A stretch of 64,000 bases of DNA, from contig CM035355.1 in assembly GCA_020137815.1 (NCBI GenBank), positions 4,388,520 to 4,452,519 on the forward strand, given 5' to 3'. The position numbers were made by a program, and so were the translations under genes. A model generated the notes under the pieces. It was not told where the DNA came from. It worked only from the letters and a program-made list of their open reading frames with translations, and made no database searches. Below, piece by piece: positions 41,655-54,829 of this stretch (the stretch's first letter is position 1; each line of letters starts with the position of its first letter). The stretch is from Hormiphora californensis. Lineage: Eukaryota > Ctenophora > Tentaculata > Cydippida > Pleurobrachiidae.

Positions 41655-41947
41655 GTGGGCCAGGGGTTTGCGGTTTTCGTGATTTTACTGGTTATTGGTT
41701 TGGGTATCGGACTTTTATTCTGGGGAACTGGCAACCTTGACAATGAGCCTATTTGCAATCCTGAATTAAAAATACTAGCTGAGAGCCCCTCCCCTATCCT
41801 CCGTGAGGAAAAGTTATGCTCTGCCGAGTTCATTGTAATAGATGAATGCCACCTTTTATTCTTCTGGGGTGGAATTGAAAGCGATAATCCTTTCCGAGAG
41901 AACTTTAAGCGTCTAAGGGAACCTCTAGTTCAGTTTGAGGTGAAGTA
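41655..41947 (+). pseudogene. RecQ-like helicase fragment (DEAD/DEAH motif II region)
   Basis: The frame holds a hydrophobic segment (FAVFVILLVIGLGIGLLFWG), then CSAEFIVIDECHLLFFWGGI, then FRENFKRLREPL. IVIDECHxxxxWGxxFRxxxxxLxxLR matches Walker B/motif II of RecQ-type helicases, with an extra six residues before FR. The membrane-like segment before it does not belong to helicases, which points to a chimeric join. Confidence 0.5.
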
Positions 41948-42714
41948 AATGTAACCATGGGGGGATCAAGTTTCACCTCTTTTCGCATTATATAGTAAAA
42001 TTTAAGATACTAAGTGGACTTAATTGTTAAGGTTCGGCCAAAGATAGTTTGTTTGACTGTAACGATTGGAAAGGACAAGGTTCAGGTGGTAAAACCTCCT
42101 GATTGACAACAACACTGTGTTTGAGATACATCGAACGCCCAATTTCGTCCGTCTATCAACTGGGTGCAGTTCAGTTAGCAACCTCGTCTGTTAAATCTAA
42201 TTGCCCATACCAGAAACATTGTCAATAACGGTGTTCAGTAAAGGCGTATATAGATAATGCCAATGTGTAACACACATAGTTAATTAGTGTAGTTAGTTAG
42301 TAAAATTAATTAGTAAAATTAATTAGTAGATAAAGGGACAGAAGATGCCAATAGAATTGCTGGAACGCAGCAGCCATTGAGCTAGTGGTGGAAATTCACA
42401 AAGTCCTGGGGCCTGGGCGGACAATATGGTATCAGAGGACAGTTCCATAATGTGGCTGCATTAATCATGATGCGAGCACAGAAGATGGTTGATCAGAGAG
42501 GGAATTATACCACAAATAAGATGTTAACAGAACCAGAAGATAGAAGATTGCGGAACGTTGTACCATGAACTGAAGCACTATCTCAGAAATAAGAGCTCAC
42601 CGAAGAGAATAAGAAAAAGGAGTTAATGGAAGACTTTGGGATGGAAAACTACCAGTACAGTGTTATATTGGCAACAACGGGCGCAACCTCAGCAGGGAGA
42701 GGTTTCCAAGGTCT

Positions 42715-42900
42715 TTGTGGGAGGCCATTGCGGGGGCGTCCGAGGGAAAAGATGAGGACTTGATAATAACATTGGTGTTGCGGCACCTCAGATTAGTGGA
42801 CCCCCTAGAGCAGGAATACACGGACTGCCACAGGTGCGGCAAACTGGGGCACCAACCGGGTAGCTGCGGAAGAGGCTACGATATTCGAGGGAACCGATGA
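42715..42900 (+). pseudogene. CCHC zinc-knuckle fragment (Gag-like)
   Basis: DCHRCGKLGHQPGSC fits CxxCxxxxHxxxxC exactly, the nucleocapsid knuckle of Gag proteins. The frame ends 15 codons later. The upstream part (SEGKDEDLIITLVLRHLRLV) may be the end of a capsid-like region. Confidence 0.6.
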
Positions 42901-43498
42901 AGGTGGAACACCGGGAAAGGGCCGATGTGATCAGTGTGGGGGAGTCCAGTGGTCGGGAGGACCACGAGATGGCCATAGAGCTGGAGATAGTGTAGTGATC
43001 CCATAATTCAGGTGCAGCGGTTAGTAAGGAGCCTCAGAATGGCACTGCAGCCGCTGGAGTTCATGTGAGAGCTGTCCAGACTCGGCATGAGGACAAAGAA
43101 AAGGTACCTGCGGTGGTCGAAGTGATACTAGAACGAAACACGGGTATCCTGGGATATAGAGCCATAACAGAAACACTCACTTATCAAAATAGTTAAGAAG
43201 AAATATGCCAATAAGGCTAGGACCCACGCACGGTAAAACCAGTAAACTCAACAGCTGAGAAGTAGTATAAAACTACAATCCAGCTGCCGATTATTCTTAT
43301 ATATATGGGGAACGATAACTTTGTTATAACACTTTGTACTGGAAATTGATTGACATGATTAAGGATAGTTATACACCGTTGCTACGGTAACGATGGAGTT
43401 TGTTATATAGAGCCATCACATTAGTCATAATAAAAATTAAGATTGACGGGGAAACATAATGCTTGTTTACATCTCTAATCATGTTTTATCCCTTCCAG

Positions 43499-43776
43499 GA
43501 AGATCTATACCGACAATGGTATATACATTTGTTTCGATCGATCCATTGTTATTAAGGTTAACAAAAAATCACGTGTATTGTGAAAAAGTCTAGCACCCCT
43601 GATACTAGAGAGATGTCACGGTCACAAAACTGACTGTTTTTATCCCTTTCAGAAAGATTTTCACGGATCACGGGACGTATATCTGTTTCGATAAAGCTAT
43701 AAAGATTGAGCCAAACAAAAAGGTTGTCTGTGTCGTCAAAAAAGCCAAGCCTCCCCAGAGATCTAACATCATACTG
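43499..43776 (+). pseudogene. Duplicated exon of unknown family (43499-43575 and 43653-43776)
   Basis: Copy 1 reads KIYTDNGIYICFDRSIVIKV, then NKKSR. Copy 2 reads KIFTDHGTYICFDKAIKIEP, then NKKVVCVVKKAKPPQRSN, and ends at the donor CTG/GTAAGA. Each follows a CCTTC-AG acceptor. About 60% identity over 25 residues indicates an exon duplication older than the surrounding repeats. I cannot name the protein. Confidence 0.45.
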
Positions 43777-43944
43777 GTAAGAATCAACTTTACATGTTTA
43801 CATGGTAACGATGGAGTTTGCATCTTTAAATATCTTGTTAGTCTCCTTATTATAAAAAGGCTACTGGATACATATAAATAAAAGGCAGCCCCTGGGAACT
43901 GCATATAAAATATATTTTCTCTCCGACGGAGGATGGGTAGAACA

Positions 43945-46900
43945 CCATTACACATCTGAGGTGAGGTGAGATGGGCAGGACACCATTAGACAGGTGAGGT
44001 GAGGTGGGCAGGACACCATTAGACAGGTGAGGTGAGGTGGGTAGGACACCATTAGACAGGTGAGGTGGGGTGGGCAGGACACCATTAGACAGGTGAGGTG
44101 GGTAGGACACCATTAGACAGCTAGGTGAGATGGGCAGGACACCATTAGACAGGTGAGGGGAGGGTGGGTAGGACACCATTAGACAGGTGAGATGGGCAGG
44201 ACACCATTAGACAGGTGAGGTGAGATGGGTAGGACACCATTAGACAGGTGAGGTGAGGTGGGTAGGACACCATTAGACAGGTGAGGTGGGTAGGACACCA
44301 TTAAACAGGTGAGGTGGGCAGGACACCATTAAACAGGTGAGGTGAGGTGGGCAGGACACCATTAGACAGGTGAGGTGAGGTGGGCAGGACACCATTAGAC
44401 AGGTGAGGTGAGGTGGGTAGGACACCATTAGACAGGTGAGGTGAGGTGGGTAGGACACCATTAGACAGGTGAGGTGGGGTGGGCAGGACACCATTAGACA
44501 GGTGAGGTGAGGTGGGTAGGACACCATTAGACAGGTGAGGTGAGGTGGGCAGGACACCATTAGACAGGTGAGGTGAGGTGGGTAGGACACCATTAGACAG
44601 GTGAGGTGAGGTGGGCAGGACACCATTAGACAGGTGAGGTGGGCAGGACACCATTAGACAGGTGAGGTGGGTAGGACACCATTAGACAGGTGAGGTGAGG
44701 TGGGTAGGACACCATTAGACAGGTGAGGTGAGATGGGTAGGACACCATTAGACAGGTGAGGTGAGGTGGGTAGGACACCATTAGACAGGTGAGGTGGGCA
44801 GGACACCATTAGACAGGTGAGGTGAGATGGGTAGGACACCATTAGACAGGTGAGGTGGGCAGGACACCATTAGACAGGTGAGGTGAGGTGGGTAGGACAC
44901 CATTAGACAGGTGAGGTGGGCAGGACACCATTAGACAGGTGAGGTGAGGTGGGCAGGACACCATTAGACAGGTGAGGTGAGATGGGCAGGACACCATTAG
45001 ACAGGTGAGGTGAGGTGGGTAGGACACCATTAGACAGGTGAGGTGGGCAGGACACCATTAGACAGGTGAGGTGAGATGGGCAGGACACCATTAGACAGGT
45101 GAGGTGGGCAGGACACCATTAGACAGGTGAGGTGAGGTGGGCAGGACACCATTAGACAGGTGAGGTGAGGTGGACACCATTAGACAGGTGAGGTGAGGTG
45201 GGCAGGACACCATTAGACAGGTGAGGTGAGGTGGGTAGGACACCATTAGACAGGTGAGGTGAGGTGGGTAGGACACCATTAGACAGGTGAGGTGAGGTGG
45301 GCAGGACACCATTAGACAGGTGAGGTGGGTAGGACACCATTAGACAGGTGAGGTGAGGTGGGCAGGACACCATTAGACAGGTGAGGTGGGGTGGGTAGGA
45401 CACCATTAGACAGGTGAGGTGAGGTGGGCAGGACACCATTAGACAGGTGAGGTGAGGTGGGTAGGACACCATTAGACAGGTGAGGTGAGGTGGGTAGGAC
45501 ACCATTAGACAGGTGAGGTGAGGTGGGTAGGACACCATTAGACAGGTGAGATGGGCAGGACACCATTAGACAGGTGAGGTGGGCAGGACACCATTAGACA
45601 GGTGAGGTGAGGTGGGTAGGACACCATTAGACAGGTGAGGTGAGGTGGGCAGGACACCATTAGACAGGTGAGGTGGGCAGGACACCATTAGACAGGTGAG
45701 GTGAGGTGGGCAGGACACCATTAGACAGGTGAGGTGGGCAGGACACCATTAGACAGGTGAGGTGAGGTGGGTAGGACACCATTAGACAGGTGAGGTGAGG
45801 TGGGCAGGACACCATTAGACAGGTGAGGTGAGGTGGGTAGGACACCATTAGATAGGTGAGATGGGTAGGACACCATTAGACAGGTGAGGTGAGATGGGCA
45901 GGACACCATTAGACAGGTGAGGTGAGGTGGGTAGGACACCATTAGACAGGTGAGGTGAGGTGGGCAGGACACCATTAGACAGGTGAGGTGAGGTGGGCAG
46001 GACACCATTAGACAGGTGAGGTGGGTAGGACACCATTAGACAGGTGAGATGGGCAGGACACCATTAGACAGGTGAGGTGGGTAGGACACCATTAGACAGG
46101 TGAGGTGAGATGGGTAGGACACCATTAGACAGGTGAGATGAGGTGGGTAGGACACCATTAGACAGGTGAGGTGAGGTGGGTAGGACACCATTAGACAGGT
46201 GAGGTGAGGTGGGTAGGACACCATTAGACAGGTGAGGTGAGGTGGGCAGGACACCATTAGACAGGTGAGATGGGCAGGACACCATTAGACAGGTGAGGTG
46301 AGGTGGGTAGAACACCATTAGACAGGTGAGATGGGCAGGACACCATTAGACAGGTGAGGTGAGGTGGGTAGGACACCATTAGACAGGTGAGGTGGGTAGG
46401 ACACCATTAGACAGGTGAGGTGAGGTGGGCAGGACACCATTAGACAGGTGAGGTGGGCAGGACACCATTAGACAGGTGAGGTGGGTAGGACACCATTAGA
46501 CAGGTGAGGTGAGGTGGGTAGGACACCATTAGACAGGTGAGGTGAGGTGGGTAGGACACCATTAGACAGGTGAGGTGAGGTGGGTAGGACACCATTAGAC
46601 AGGTGAGGTGGGTAGGACACCATTAGACAGCTAGGTGAGATGGGCAGGACACCATTAGACAGGTGAGGTGGGTAGGACACCATTAGACAGGTGAGATGAG
46701 GTGGGTAGGACACCATTAGACAGGTGAGGTGAGGTGGGTAGGACACCATTAGACAGGTGAGGTGGGGTGGGCAGGACACCATTAGACAGGTGAGGTGAGG
46801 TGGGTAGGACACCATTAGACAGGTGAGGTGGGTAGGACACCATTAGACAGGTGAGGTGAGGTGGGTAGGACACCATTAGACAGGTGAGGTGAGGTGGGTA

Positions 46901-49900
46901 GGACACCATTAGACAGGTGAGGTGGGCAGGACACCATTAGACAGGTGAGGTGAGGTGGGCAGGACACCATTAGACAGGTGAGGTGAGATGGGCAGGACAC
47001 CATTAGACAGGTGAGGTGGGCAGGACACCATTAGACAGGTGAGGTGAGGTGGGCAGGACACCATTAGACAGGTGAGGTGAGGTGGGCAGGACACCATTAG
47101 ACAGGTGAGGGGAGGGTGGGTAGGACACCATTAGACAGGTGAGGTGGGCAGGACACCATTAGACAGGTGAGGTGGGTAGGACACCATTAGACAGGTGAGG
47201 TGGGCAGGACACCATTAGACAGGTGAGGTGAGATGGGTAGGACACCATTAGACAGGTGAGGTGAGGTGGGCAGGACACCATTAGACAGGTGAGGTGAGGT
47301 GGGTAGGACACCATTAGACAGGTGAGGTGAGATGGGTAGGACACCATTAGACAGGTGAGGTGAGGTGGGTAGGACACCATTAGACAGGTGAGGTGAGGTG
47401 GGCAGGACACCATTAGACAGGTGAGGTGAGATGGGCAGGACACCATTAGACAGGTGAGGTGAGGTGGGTAGGACACCATTAGACAGGTGAGGTGAGATGG
47501 GTAGGACACCATTAGACAGGTGAGGTGGGTAGGACACCATTAGACAGGTGAGGTGAGGTGGGTAGGACACCATTAGACAGGTGAGGTGAGGTGGGCAGGA
47601 CACCATTAGACAGGTGAGGTGGGCAGGACACCATTAGACAGGTGAGGTGGGTAGGACACCATTAGACAGGTGAGGTGAGATGGGCAGGACACCATTAGAC
47701 AGGTGAGGTGGGCAGGACACCATTAGACAGGTGAGGTGGGTAGGACACCATTAGACAGGTGAGGTGGGTAGGACACCATTAGACAGGTGAGGTGAGGTGG
47801 GCAGGACACCATTAGACAGCTAGGTGAGGTGGGCAGGACACCATTAGACAGGTGAGGTGAGGTGGGTAGGACACCATTAGACAGGTGAGGTGAGGTGGGT
47901 AGGACACCATTAGACAGGTGAGGTGGGTAGGACACCATTAGACAGCTAGGTGAGATGGGCAGGACACCATTAGACAGCTAGGTGAGGTGGGCAGGACACC
48001 ATTAGACAGGTGAGGTGAGGTGGGTAGGACACCATTAGACAGGTGAGGTGGGCAGGACACCATTAGACAGGTGAGGTGGGTAGGACACCATTAGACAGGT
48101 GAGGTGAGGTGGGCAGGACACCATTAGACAGGTGAGGTGGGCAGGACACCATTAGACAGGTGAGGTGAGATGGGTAGGACACCATTAGACAGGTGAGGTG
48201 GGCAGGACACCATTAGACAGGTGAGGTGAGGTGGGTAGGACACCATTAGACAGGTGAGGTGAGGTGGGTAGGACACCATTAGACAGGTGAGGTGGGTAGG
48301 ACACCATTAGACAGGTGAGGTGAGGTGGGTAGGACACCATTAGACAGGTGAGGTGGGGTGGGTAGGACACCATTAGACAGGTGAGGTGAGGTGGGCAGGA
48401 CACCATTAGACAGGTGAGGTGAGGTGGGTAGGACACCATTAGACAGGTGAGGTGAGGTGGGTAGGACACCATTAGACAGGTGAGGTGGGCAGGACACCAT
48501 TAGACAGGTGAGGTGGGTAGGACACCATTAGACAGGTGAGGTGGGCAGGACACCATTAGACAGGTGAGGTGGGCAGGACACCATTAGACAGGTGAGGTGG
48601 GTAGGACACCATTAGACAGGTGAGGTGGGTAGGACACCATTAGACAGGTGAGGTGAGGTGGGTAGGACACCATTAGACAGGTGAGGTGAGATGGGCAGGA
48701 CACCATTAGACAGGTGAGGTGGGCAGGACACCATTAGACAGGTGAGGTGGGTAGGACACCATTAGACAGGTGAGGTGAGGTGGGTAGGACACCATTAGAC
48801 AGGTGAGGTGGGTAGGACACCATTAGACAGGTGAGGTGGGGTGGGTAGGACACCATTAGACAGGTGAGGTGAGGTGGGCAGGACACCATTAGACAGGTGA
48901 GGTGGGTAGGACACCATTAGACAGGTGAGGTGAGGTGGGTAGGACACCATTAGACAGGTGAGGTGAGGTGGGTAGGACACCATTAGACAGGTGAGGTGGG
49001 TAGGACACCATTAGACAGGTGAGGTGAGGTGGGCAGGACACCATTAGACAGGTGAGGTGAGGTGGGTAGGACACCATTAGACAGGTGAGGTGAGGTGGGC
49101 AGGACACCATTAGACAGGTGAGGTGAGGTGGGTAGGACACCATTAGACAGGTGAGGTGAGGTGGGCAGGACACCATTAGACAGGTGAGGTGAGATGGGTA
49201 GGACACCATTAGACAGGTGAGGTGAGATGGGTAGGACACCATTAGACAGGTGAGGTGAGCAGGACACCATTAGACAGGTGAGGTGGGTAGGACACCATTA
49301 GACAGGTGAGGTGGGCAGGACACCATTAGACAGGTGAGGTGAGGTGGGCAGGACACCATTAGACAGGTGAGGTGGGTAGGACACCATTAGACAGGTGAGG
49401 TGAGGTGGGCAGGACACCATTAGACAGGTGAGATGGGCAGGACACCATTAGACAGGTGAGTGAGATGGGTAGGACACCATTAGACAGGTGAGGTGAGGTG
49501 GGTAGGGACACCATTAGACAGGTGCGAATGAGGCAGGACACCATTAGACAGGGTGAGGTGGGTAGGACACCATTAGACAGGTGAGGTGAGGTGGGTAGGA
49601 CAACCAGTAGACAGGTGAGGTGAGGTGGGAGGGGCAAGGACACATTAGACAGGTGAGGTGGGTAGGAGACACCATTAGACAGGTGAGGTGAGGGTGGGCA
49701 GGACACCATTAGACAGGTGAGGTGTGGCCCCACCCCAAAAAGGAACACCATTAGAACAGGTGAGGTGGGTAGGACAACAATTAGAGCAGTGTGAGGTGAG
49801 GTGGTAGGACACCATGAGACAGAGGTGAGGGTGGAGGGTGGGTAGGACACCATTAGAACAGGTGAGGTGAGGTGGGTAGGAACACCATTAGACAGGTGAG

Positions 49901-52900
49901 GTGAGGTGGGAGGACCACCATTATGACAGGTGCAGGTGGGTAGGACCACCATTAGACACCATTAGGTGTGAGGTGGGAGACACCTTGACAGGGTGAGGTG
50001 GAGGTGGGCCATTAGACACCATTAGACAGTGAGTGGAGTGGCCATTGACAGGTGAGGGGGGAACACCATTAGACAGTGAGGTGGGGAGACACCATTAACA
50101 GGTGAGGTGAGGTGGGTAGGACACCATTATGAAGGGAGGTGGGCAGGACACCATTAACAGGTGAGGTGGAGGTGGGCAGGACACCATTAGCAGTGTGAGG
50201 TGGGGACGACCAAAGACAGGTGAGGGAGTGGAGGACACCATTAGACAGGTGAGGTGAGGTGGAGGACAACCATTAGACAGGTGAGGTGGGGTAGGACACC
50301 ATTAGACAGGTGGGTGAGTGGGCAGGACACCAAACAGGGTGAGGACCATTGGTGAGGTGAGATGGGGGACACCATGGTGAGGGTGGTGTGGACACTTAGA
50401 CAGGTGAGGACATGGACAGGTGAGGGGGAGGCGACACCATTGACAGGTGAGGTGGGCAGGACCATTAGACAGGTGAGGTGGGTGGACACCATTAAAGGTG
50501 AGGGATAGGTGGGTAGGACACCATGAGAGTGAGGTGAGGGGTAGGACCTTAACGGTGATTGAGGTGGGTGAGCATAGAGGTGGACTTAGACGGTGACAGG
50601 TGAGGTGAGGTAGGACACCATTAGACAGGTGAGGTGGGGGTAGGACACCATTAGACAGGTGAGGGGGCAGGACACCATTAGACAGGTGAGAGGTGGGAGA
50701 CACCATTAGACAGGGGTGGGGTGGCAGGACACCATTAGACAGGTGAGGAGGCAGACACATTAGACAGGTGGGGAGGGCAGGACCATTAGACAGGTGAGCA
50801 GTGGGGCAGGACACCATTAGAGGAGTGGGGCAGACCATTAGACAGGTGAGGTGGGTAGGGACACCATTAGACAGGTGGGTGAGGTGGGCAGGACACCATT
50901 AGACAGGTGAGGGGGGTCAGGACCCATTAGACAGTGAGGTGGTGGGCAGACACCATTAGACAGGTGAGGTGGCAGGACACCATTAGACAAGTGAGGTGGG
51001 TAGGACACCATTAGACAGGGAGTGAGGTGGGCAGGACACCATTAGACAGGTGAGTGTTGGGCAGGACACAATTAGACAGGTGAGGTGAGGTGGGCAGGAC
51101 ACCATTAGACAGGTGAGTGAGGTGGGTAGGACACCATTAGACAGTGAGGTGAGGTGCGCAGGACACCATTAGACAGGTGAGGTGAGGTGGAGGACACCAT
51201 TAGACAGTGTGAGGTGGTAGGACACCATTAGACGGTGAGGTGAGATGGGCAGGACACCATTAGACAGGTGAGGTGGTAGGACACCCATTAGACAGGTGAG
51301 GTGAGGTGGGCAGGACACCATTAGACAGGTGAGGTGAGGTGGGCAGGACACCATTAGACAGGGAGGTGAGGTGGGCAGGACACCATTAGACAGGTGAGGT
51401 GAGGTGGGCAGGACACCATTAGACAGGTGAGGTGAGGTGGGCAGGACACCATTAGACAGGTGAGGTGAGGTGGGCAGGACACCATTAGACAGGTGAGGTG
51501 AGGTGGGCAGGACACCATTAGACAGGTGAGGTGAGGTGGGCAGGACACCATTAGACAGGTGAGGTGGGTAGGACACCATTAGACAGGTGAGGTGAGGTGG
51601 GCAGGACACCATTAGACAGGTGAGGTGGGCAGGACACCATTAGACAGGTGAGGTGAGGTGGGCAGGACACCATTAGACAGGTGAGGTGAGGTGGGCAGGA
51701 CACCATTAGACAGGTGAGGTGAGATGGGCAGGACACCATTAGACAGGTGAGGTGAGATGGGCAGGACACCATTAGACAGGTGAGGTGATGGTCAGGACAC
51801 CATTAGACAGGTGAGGTGAGATGGGCAGGACACCATTAGACAGGTGAGGTGATGGTGGGTAGGACACCATTAGACAGTGAGGTGAGGTGGGGCAGGACAC
51901 CATTAGACAGGTGAGGTGGGCAGGACACCATTAGACAGGTGAGGTGTGAGTGGGCAGGACACCATTAGACAGGTGAGGTGAGGGTGGGCAGGACACCATT
52001 AGACAGGTGAGGTGAGGTGGGCAGGACACCATTAGACAGGTGAGGTGAGGTGGGCAGGACACCATTAGACAGGTGAGGTGAGAATGGGCAGGACAGGACA
52101 CATTATCCAGTGAGGTGAGGTGAGGGCCGGACACCATTAGACAAGGTTAGGTGAGTGGGCAGGGACCACCATTAGGACAGGTGAGGTGGGCAGGACACCA
52201 TTAGACAGGTGAGGTGAGTGGGCAGGACACCATTAGACAGGTGAGGTGAGGATGGGAGGACACCATTAGACAGGTGATGGTGATGTGGGCAGGACACCAT
52301 TAGACAGGTGAGGTGAGGGGGGTAGGGAACACCATAGAACAGGTTGAGGGGAGGGTGGGTAGGACACATTAGACAGGTGAGGTGAGCGCTGAGGTAGCGA
52401 CACCATTTAGACAGTGAGGTGGGTCGGCACAATTAGACAGGTGAGTGGGTAGGACACCATTTAGACAGGTGAGGTGAGGTGGGCTAGGCACCCCATTGAC
52501 AGGTTGAGGTTAGGTGCGGTAGGAACACCAATTAGATAGGTGATTGTGCAGGACACCATAGACAGGGGGTGAGGTGGGTAGGACACATAGACAGCCAGGT
52601 GAGATCGGGCAGGACACATAGACAGGTGAAGGTGAGTGGCAGCACCATAGAGGGGGGAGGAAAGGAGAAGGTGGTGAGGGAGGACCATGGAAGTGAGAGG
52701 TGGAGGACACGAAGAGAGAGAGTGAGGGGGAGGAGCACCTGACGGGGGGGCAAAGACGATATGGACGGGTGAAGGGAAGGACACAAACGGTAGAGTGGTA
52801 GAGCCATAGAAGGCGAGGTGATCGGTGGGTGGACACCTTGCACAGTGAGGGGCAGGACCCACTGAGTGAGAGTGAGGGGCAGGACGATAAAAGCGGTGAG

Positions 52901-53540
52901 GTGGGTGACACCATTGACAGGTGCGGAATGGGCAGGAGGATCAAGTGAGGAGAAAGAACATTTAGACTAGGCCAAGTGGGTGATGGACACATTAACAGTT
53001 CGAGTAGGGCAAAACATAGCATTCAATGGGGACGTTGGAGACACTTACGAAGTAGTAGAAAGGTTAGGGAAACACTTATGGCAAGTGGTTCAGACCATTA
53101 GTAAGGTGAGGTGAATGGCAGATCCTTCGACAGGAGGGGGGGGCAGACATACATGAACGTGAGGAAGTGTGGCGGAAATAGACCTGTGTAAATGGCAGGC
53201 CACCCGAAGGTGAGGACAGTGGTCAGGCACCAATTAGGCAAGTATGAATGGCAGACACCATAGACAGTAAGTATGGGCGAACACTTAGACATAAGTGAGA
53301 GACAGACATCATTAGCAATGGTAGGGAGCCCATAAAGGCTAGTGAAGGCACGAAGACAGGAGAGGTGAGTGGCAGGACCACTACAAGTGGTGGGGTAGCA
53401 CCAGCAGGAGTAGGTGAGACACCATTGACAGGTGAGGGAGGTGGGTAGACACCATTAGACGGTGAGTAGGGGTAGGACACCATAGACAGGTGAGTGGGTA
53501 GGACCCATTAGACAGGTGAGGTGGTAGTACAAAGGCAAAG
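43945..53540. repeat. 9.6-kb minisatellite of 28-bp and 33-bp units
   Basis: Each unit is CATTAGACAGGTGAGGT, an optional GAGGT, then GGG(C/T)AGGACAC. The 33-bp unit has one more GAGGT than the 28-bp unit. Rarer variants have GAGAT for GAGGT, or CAGCTAGGTGAG. From 43945 to about 49440 units are nearly clean. From 49440 to 51290 and from 51780 to 53540 they carry frequent one-base losses and gains. The stretch 51290-51780 is clean again. Long minus-strand frames are a by-product of the 33-bp unit being 11 codons. Confidence 0.95.
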
Positions 53541-53548
53541 GAGGATCC

Positions 53549-54200
53549 ATGGTGGGAGGAGAAAGACGAGGTAGAGCTGAGAAGACAAATAGAAACATTG
53601 AAGAGAGAGGCAGTGAGGAAGGAAGAGGAGTGGGGGCGGAGGGAAAAAAAATGAGGAGGGAATTGGCGGAGGAGAGGAAATGGTCCGAGGCGAAAAGGTT
53701 AGAGGCTGAGCAGAGGGCAAAAGAGAGGGAGGATAAACTGCGGGAAAGGGTGTTGGCAGCAGAGAGGGCACTGGAGATGGAGAGTGGAGACGGAGAGCGG
53801 AGCGGATGAAAAAGGCCGGGAGGAGGATGACAGTGCCCATCGGTGGCGGGCACACATGGCCGTGAGGGGCGGGGAGTTCGTAACGGACGAAGAAAACGAA
53901 CAGTTTGAGGAGGCATACGAGGCCAACAGTTGGCCGTGTGTGTGCCACACGGTGTGCAATCATTACCGGATAAAACGACCGGAATTACAACAAATGTCGT
54001 TTTGCACATCGTACGAATTTTACGCACAAGGTAATAACGAGACAATTATTGTTTATAGACAAATTTGTTTTAATATTTATTATTTAATTTACCATATATG
54101 TATTATCATCATTTCAGATCCAAAGATCCGACAACATCCATCTTCAATGGAACCGATGAGGAAAGTGTTTACCAAGAGAGTAGAAGGCTCTCTCTGTTAA
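53549..54200 (+). pseudogene. Glu/Arg-rich coiled-coil protein fragment
   Basis: Frame 1 (53549-53809) reads RRELAEERKWSEAKRLEAEQ, then RAKEREDKLRERVLAAERAL, a long charged coiled coil. A one-base shift near 53800 leads to frame 2: DEKGREEDDSAHRWRAHMAV, RGGEFVTDEENEQFEEAYEA, HTVCNHYRIKRPELQQ and SSMEPMRKVFTKRVEGSLC, then stop at 54198. A possible 87-base intron (54031-54117, GT to AG) is in phase, so both spliced and unspliced forms stay open. It abuts the minisatellite's degenerate end. The first codons may be lost to it. Confidence 0.4.
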
Positions 54201-54829
54201 ACATTATGGCGAGGCCATCCCGCGGAGGTGAGACAGGTCAGCGTGCAGGGCGCAAATGGCGGCTAACTATCTCCATATAGGGCAGTGGGCCAACAAGTTA
54301 ATAGTGGAACTTGAAATGGTCCAGCCCAAAATAATAGAAAAAACATTTTATATTAGCAATACGGTTATCCTAAAATGCATCATATAGGTCCTACATAGGT
54401 GATAGCAGCTATCTGGAACAGGGTGACGCTATTAGTGTGACACATGAAGGGACAGAGTCCTACTTGAAAATCTGTGGGAATATGCTTATCAGCTTAACAG
54501 CTTCCCAGGGAATGACATGAACAACAGGGACCTGCACGGAGCGGGTGCCCCCAGACCCAAGTGGACACCGAAACGGGAAACGCAGGCCACGCGGAAGGGA
54601 TGCTAGATATCCTTACTAGAAACTGAAGTTCCCACTTAATGTAACAAAATATGTAAATTGTATTTTGATGAGGTTCACCCCTCTACAAGAACAGAGAATG
54701 AGTCAGCAGTTCAGAGATTTGATGGAGCAGCTGGAAATCCATATGATTAACAGAGGACCGGGGGGGGGGGGGGGGGGGGGCTCAACAACTGACTATATGA
54801 CACCCATGACAGTTAGGGTGGGAGGGTGT

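Noticed and set aside
43499-43776. Ribosomal protein uL14-type exon (THGTYICF similarity)
   Set aside because: The resemblance is limited to a few residues and the remaining conserved positions are absent.
43850-52140. Dozens of long minus-strand frames reading repeated PPHLTCLMVSY / SNGVLPTSPH
   Set aside because: They follow from the 33-bp unit being a multiple of three. Frames end wherever a 28-bp unit shifts phase, and there is no start context, splice signal or selection.
43945-53540. CRISPR-like array
   Set aside because: Units abut with no unique spacers, and the sequence is eukaryotic.
53455-54045. 196-codon minus-strand Pro/Ser-rich frame
   Set aside because: Antisense of the Glu/Arg-rich coiled-coil frame. 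Its composition is what the complement of GAG/AGG codons gives.
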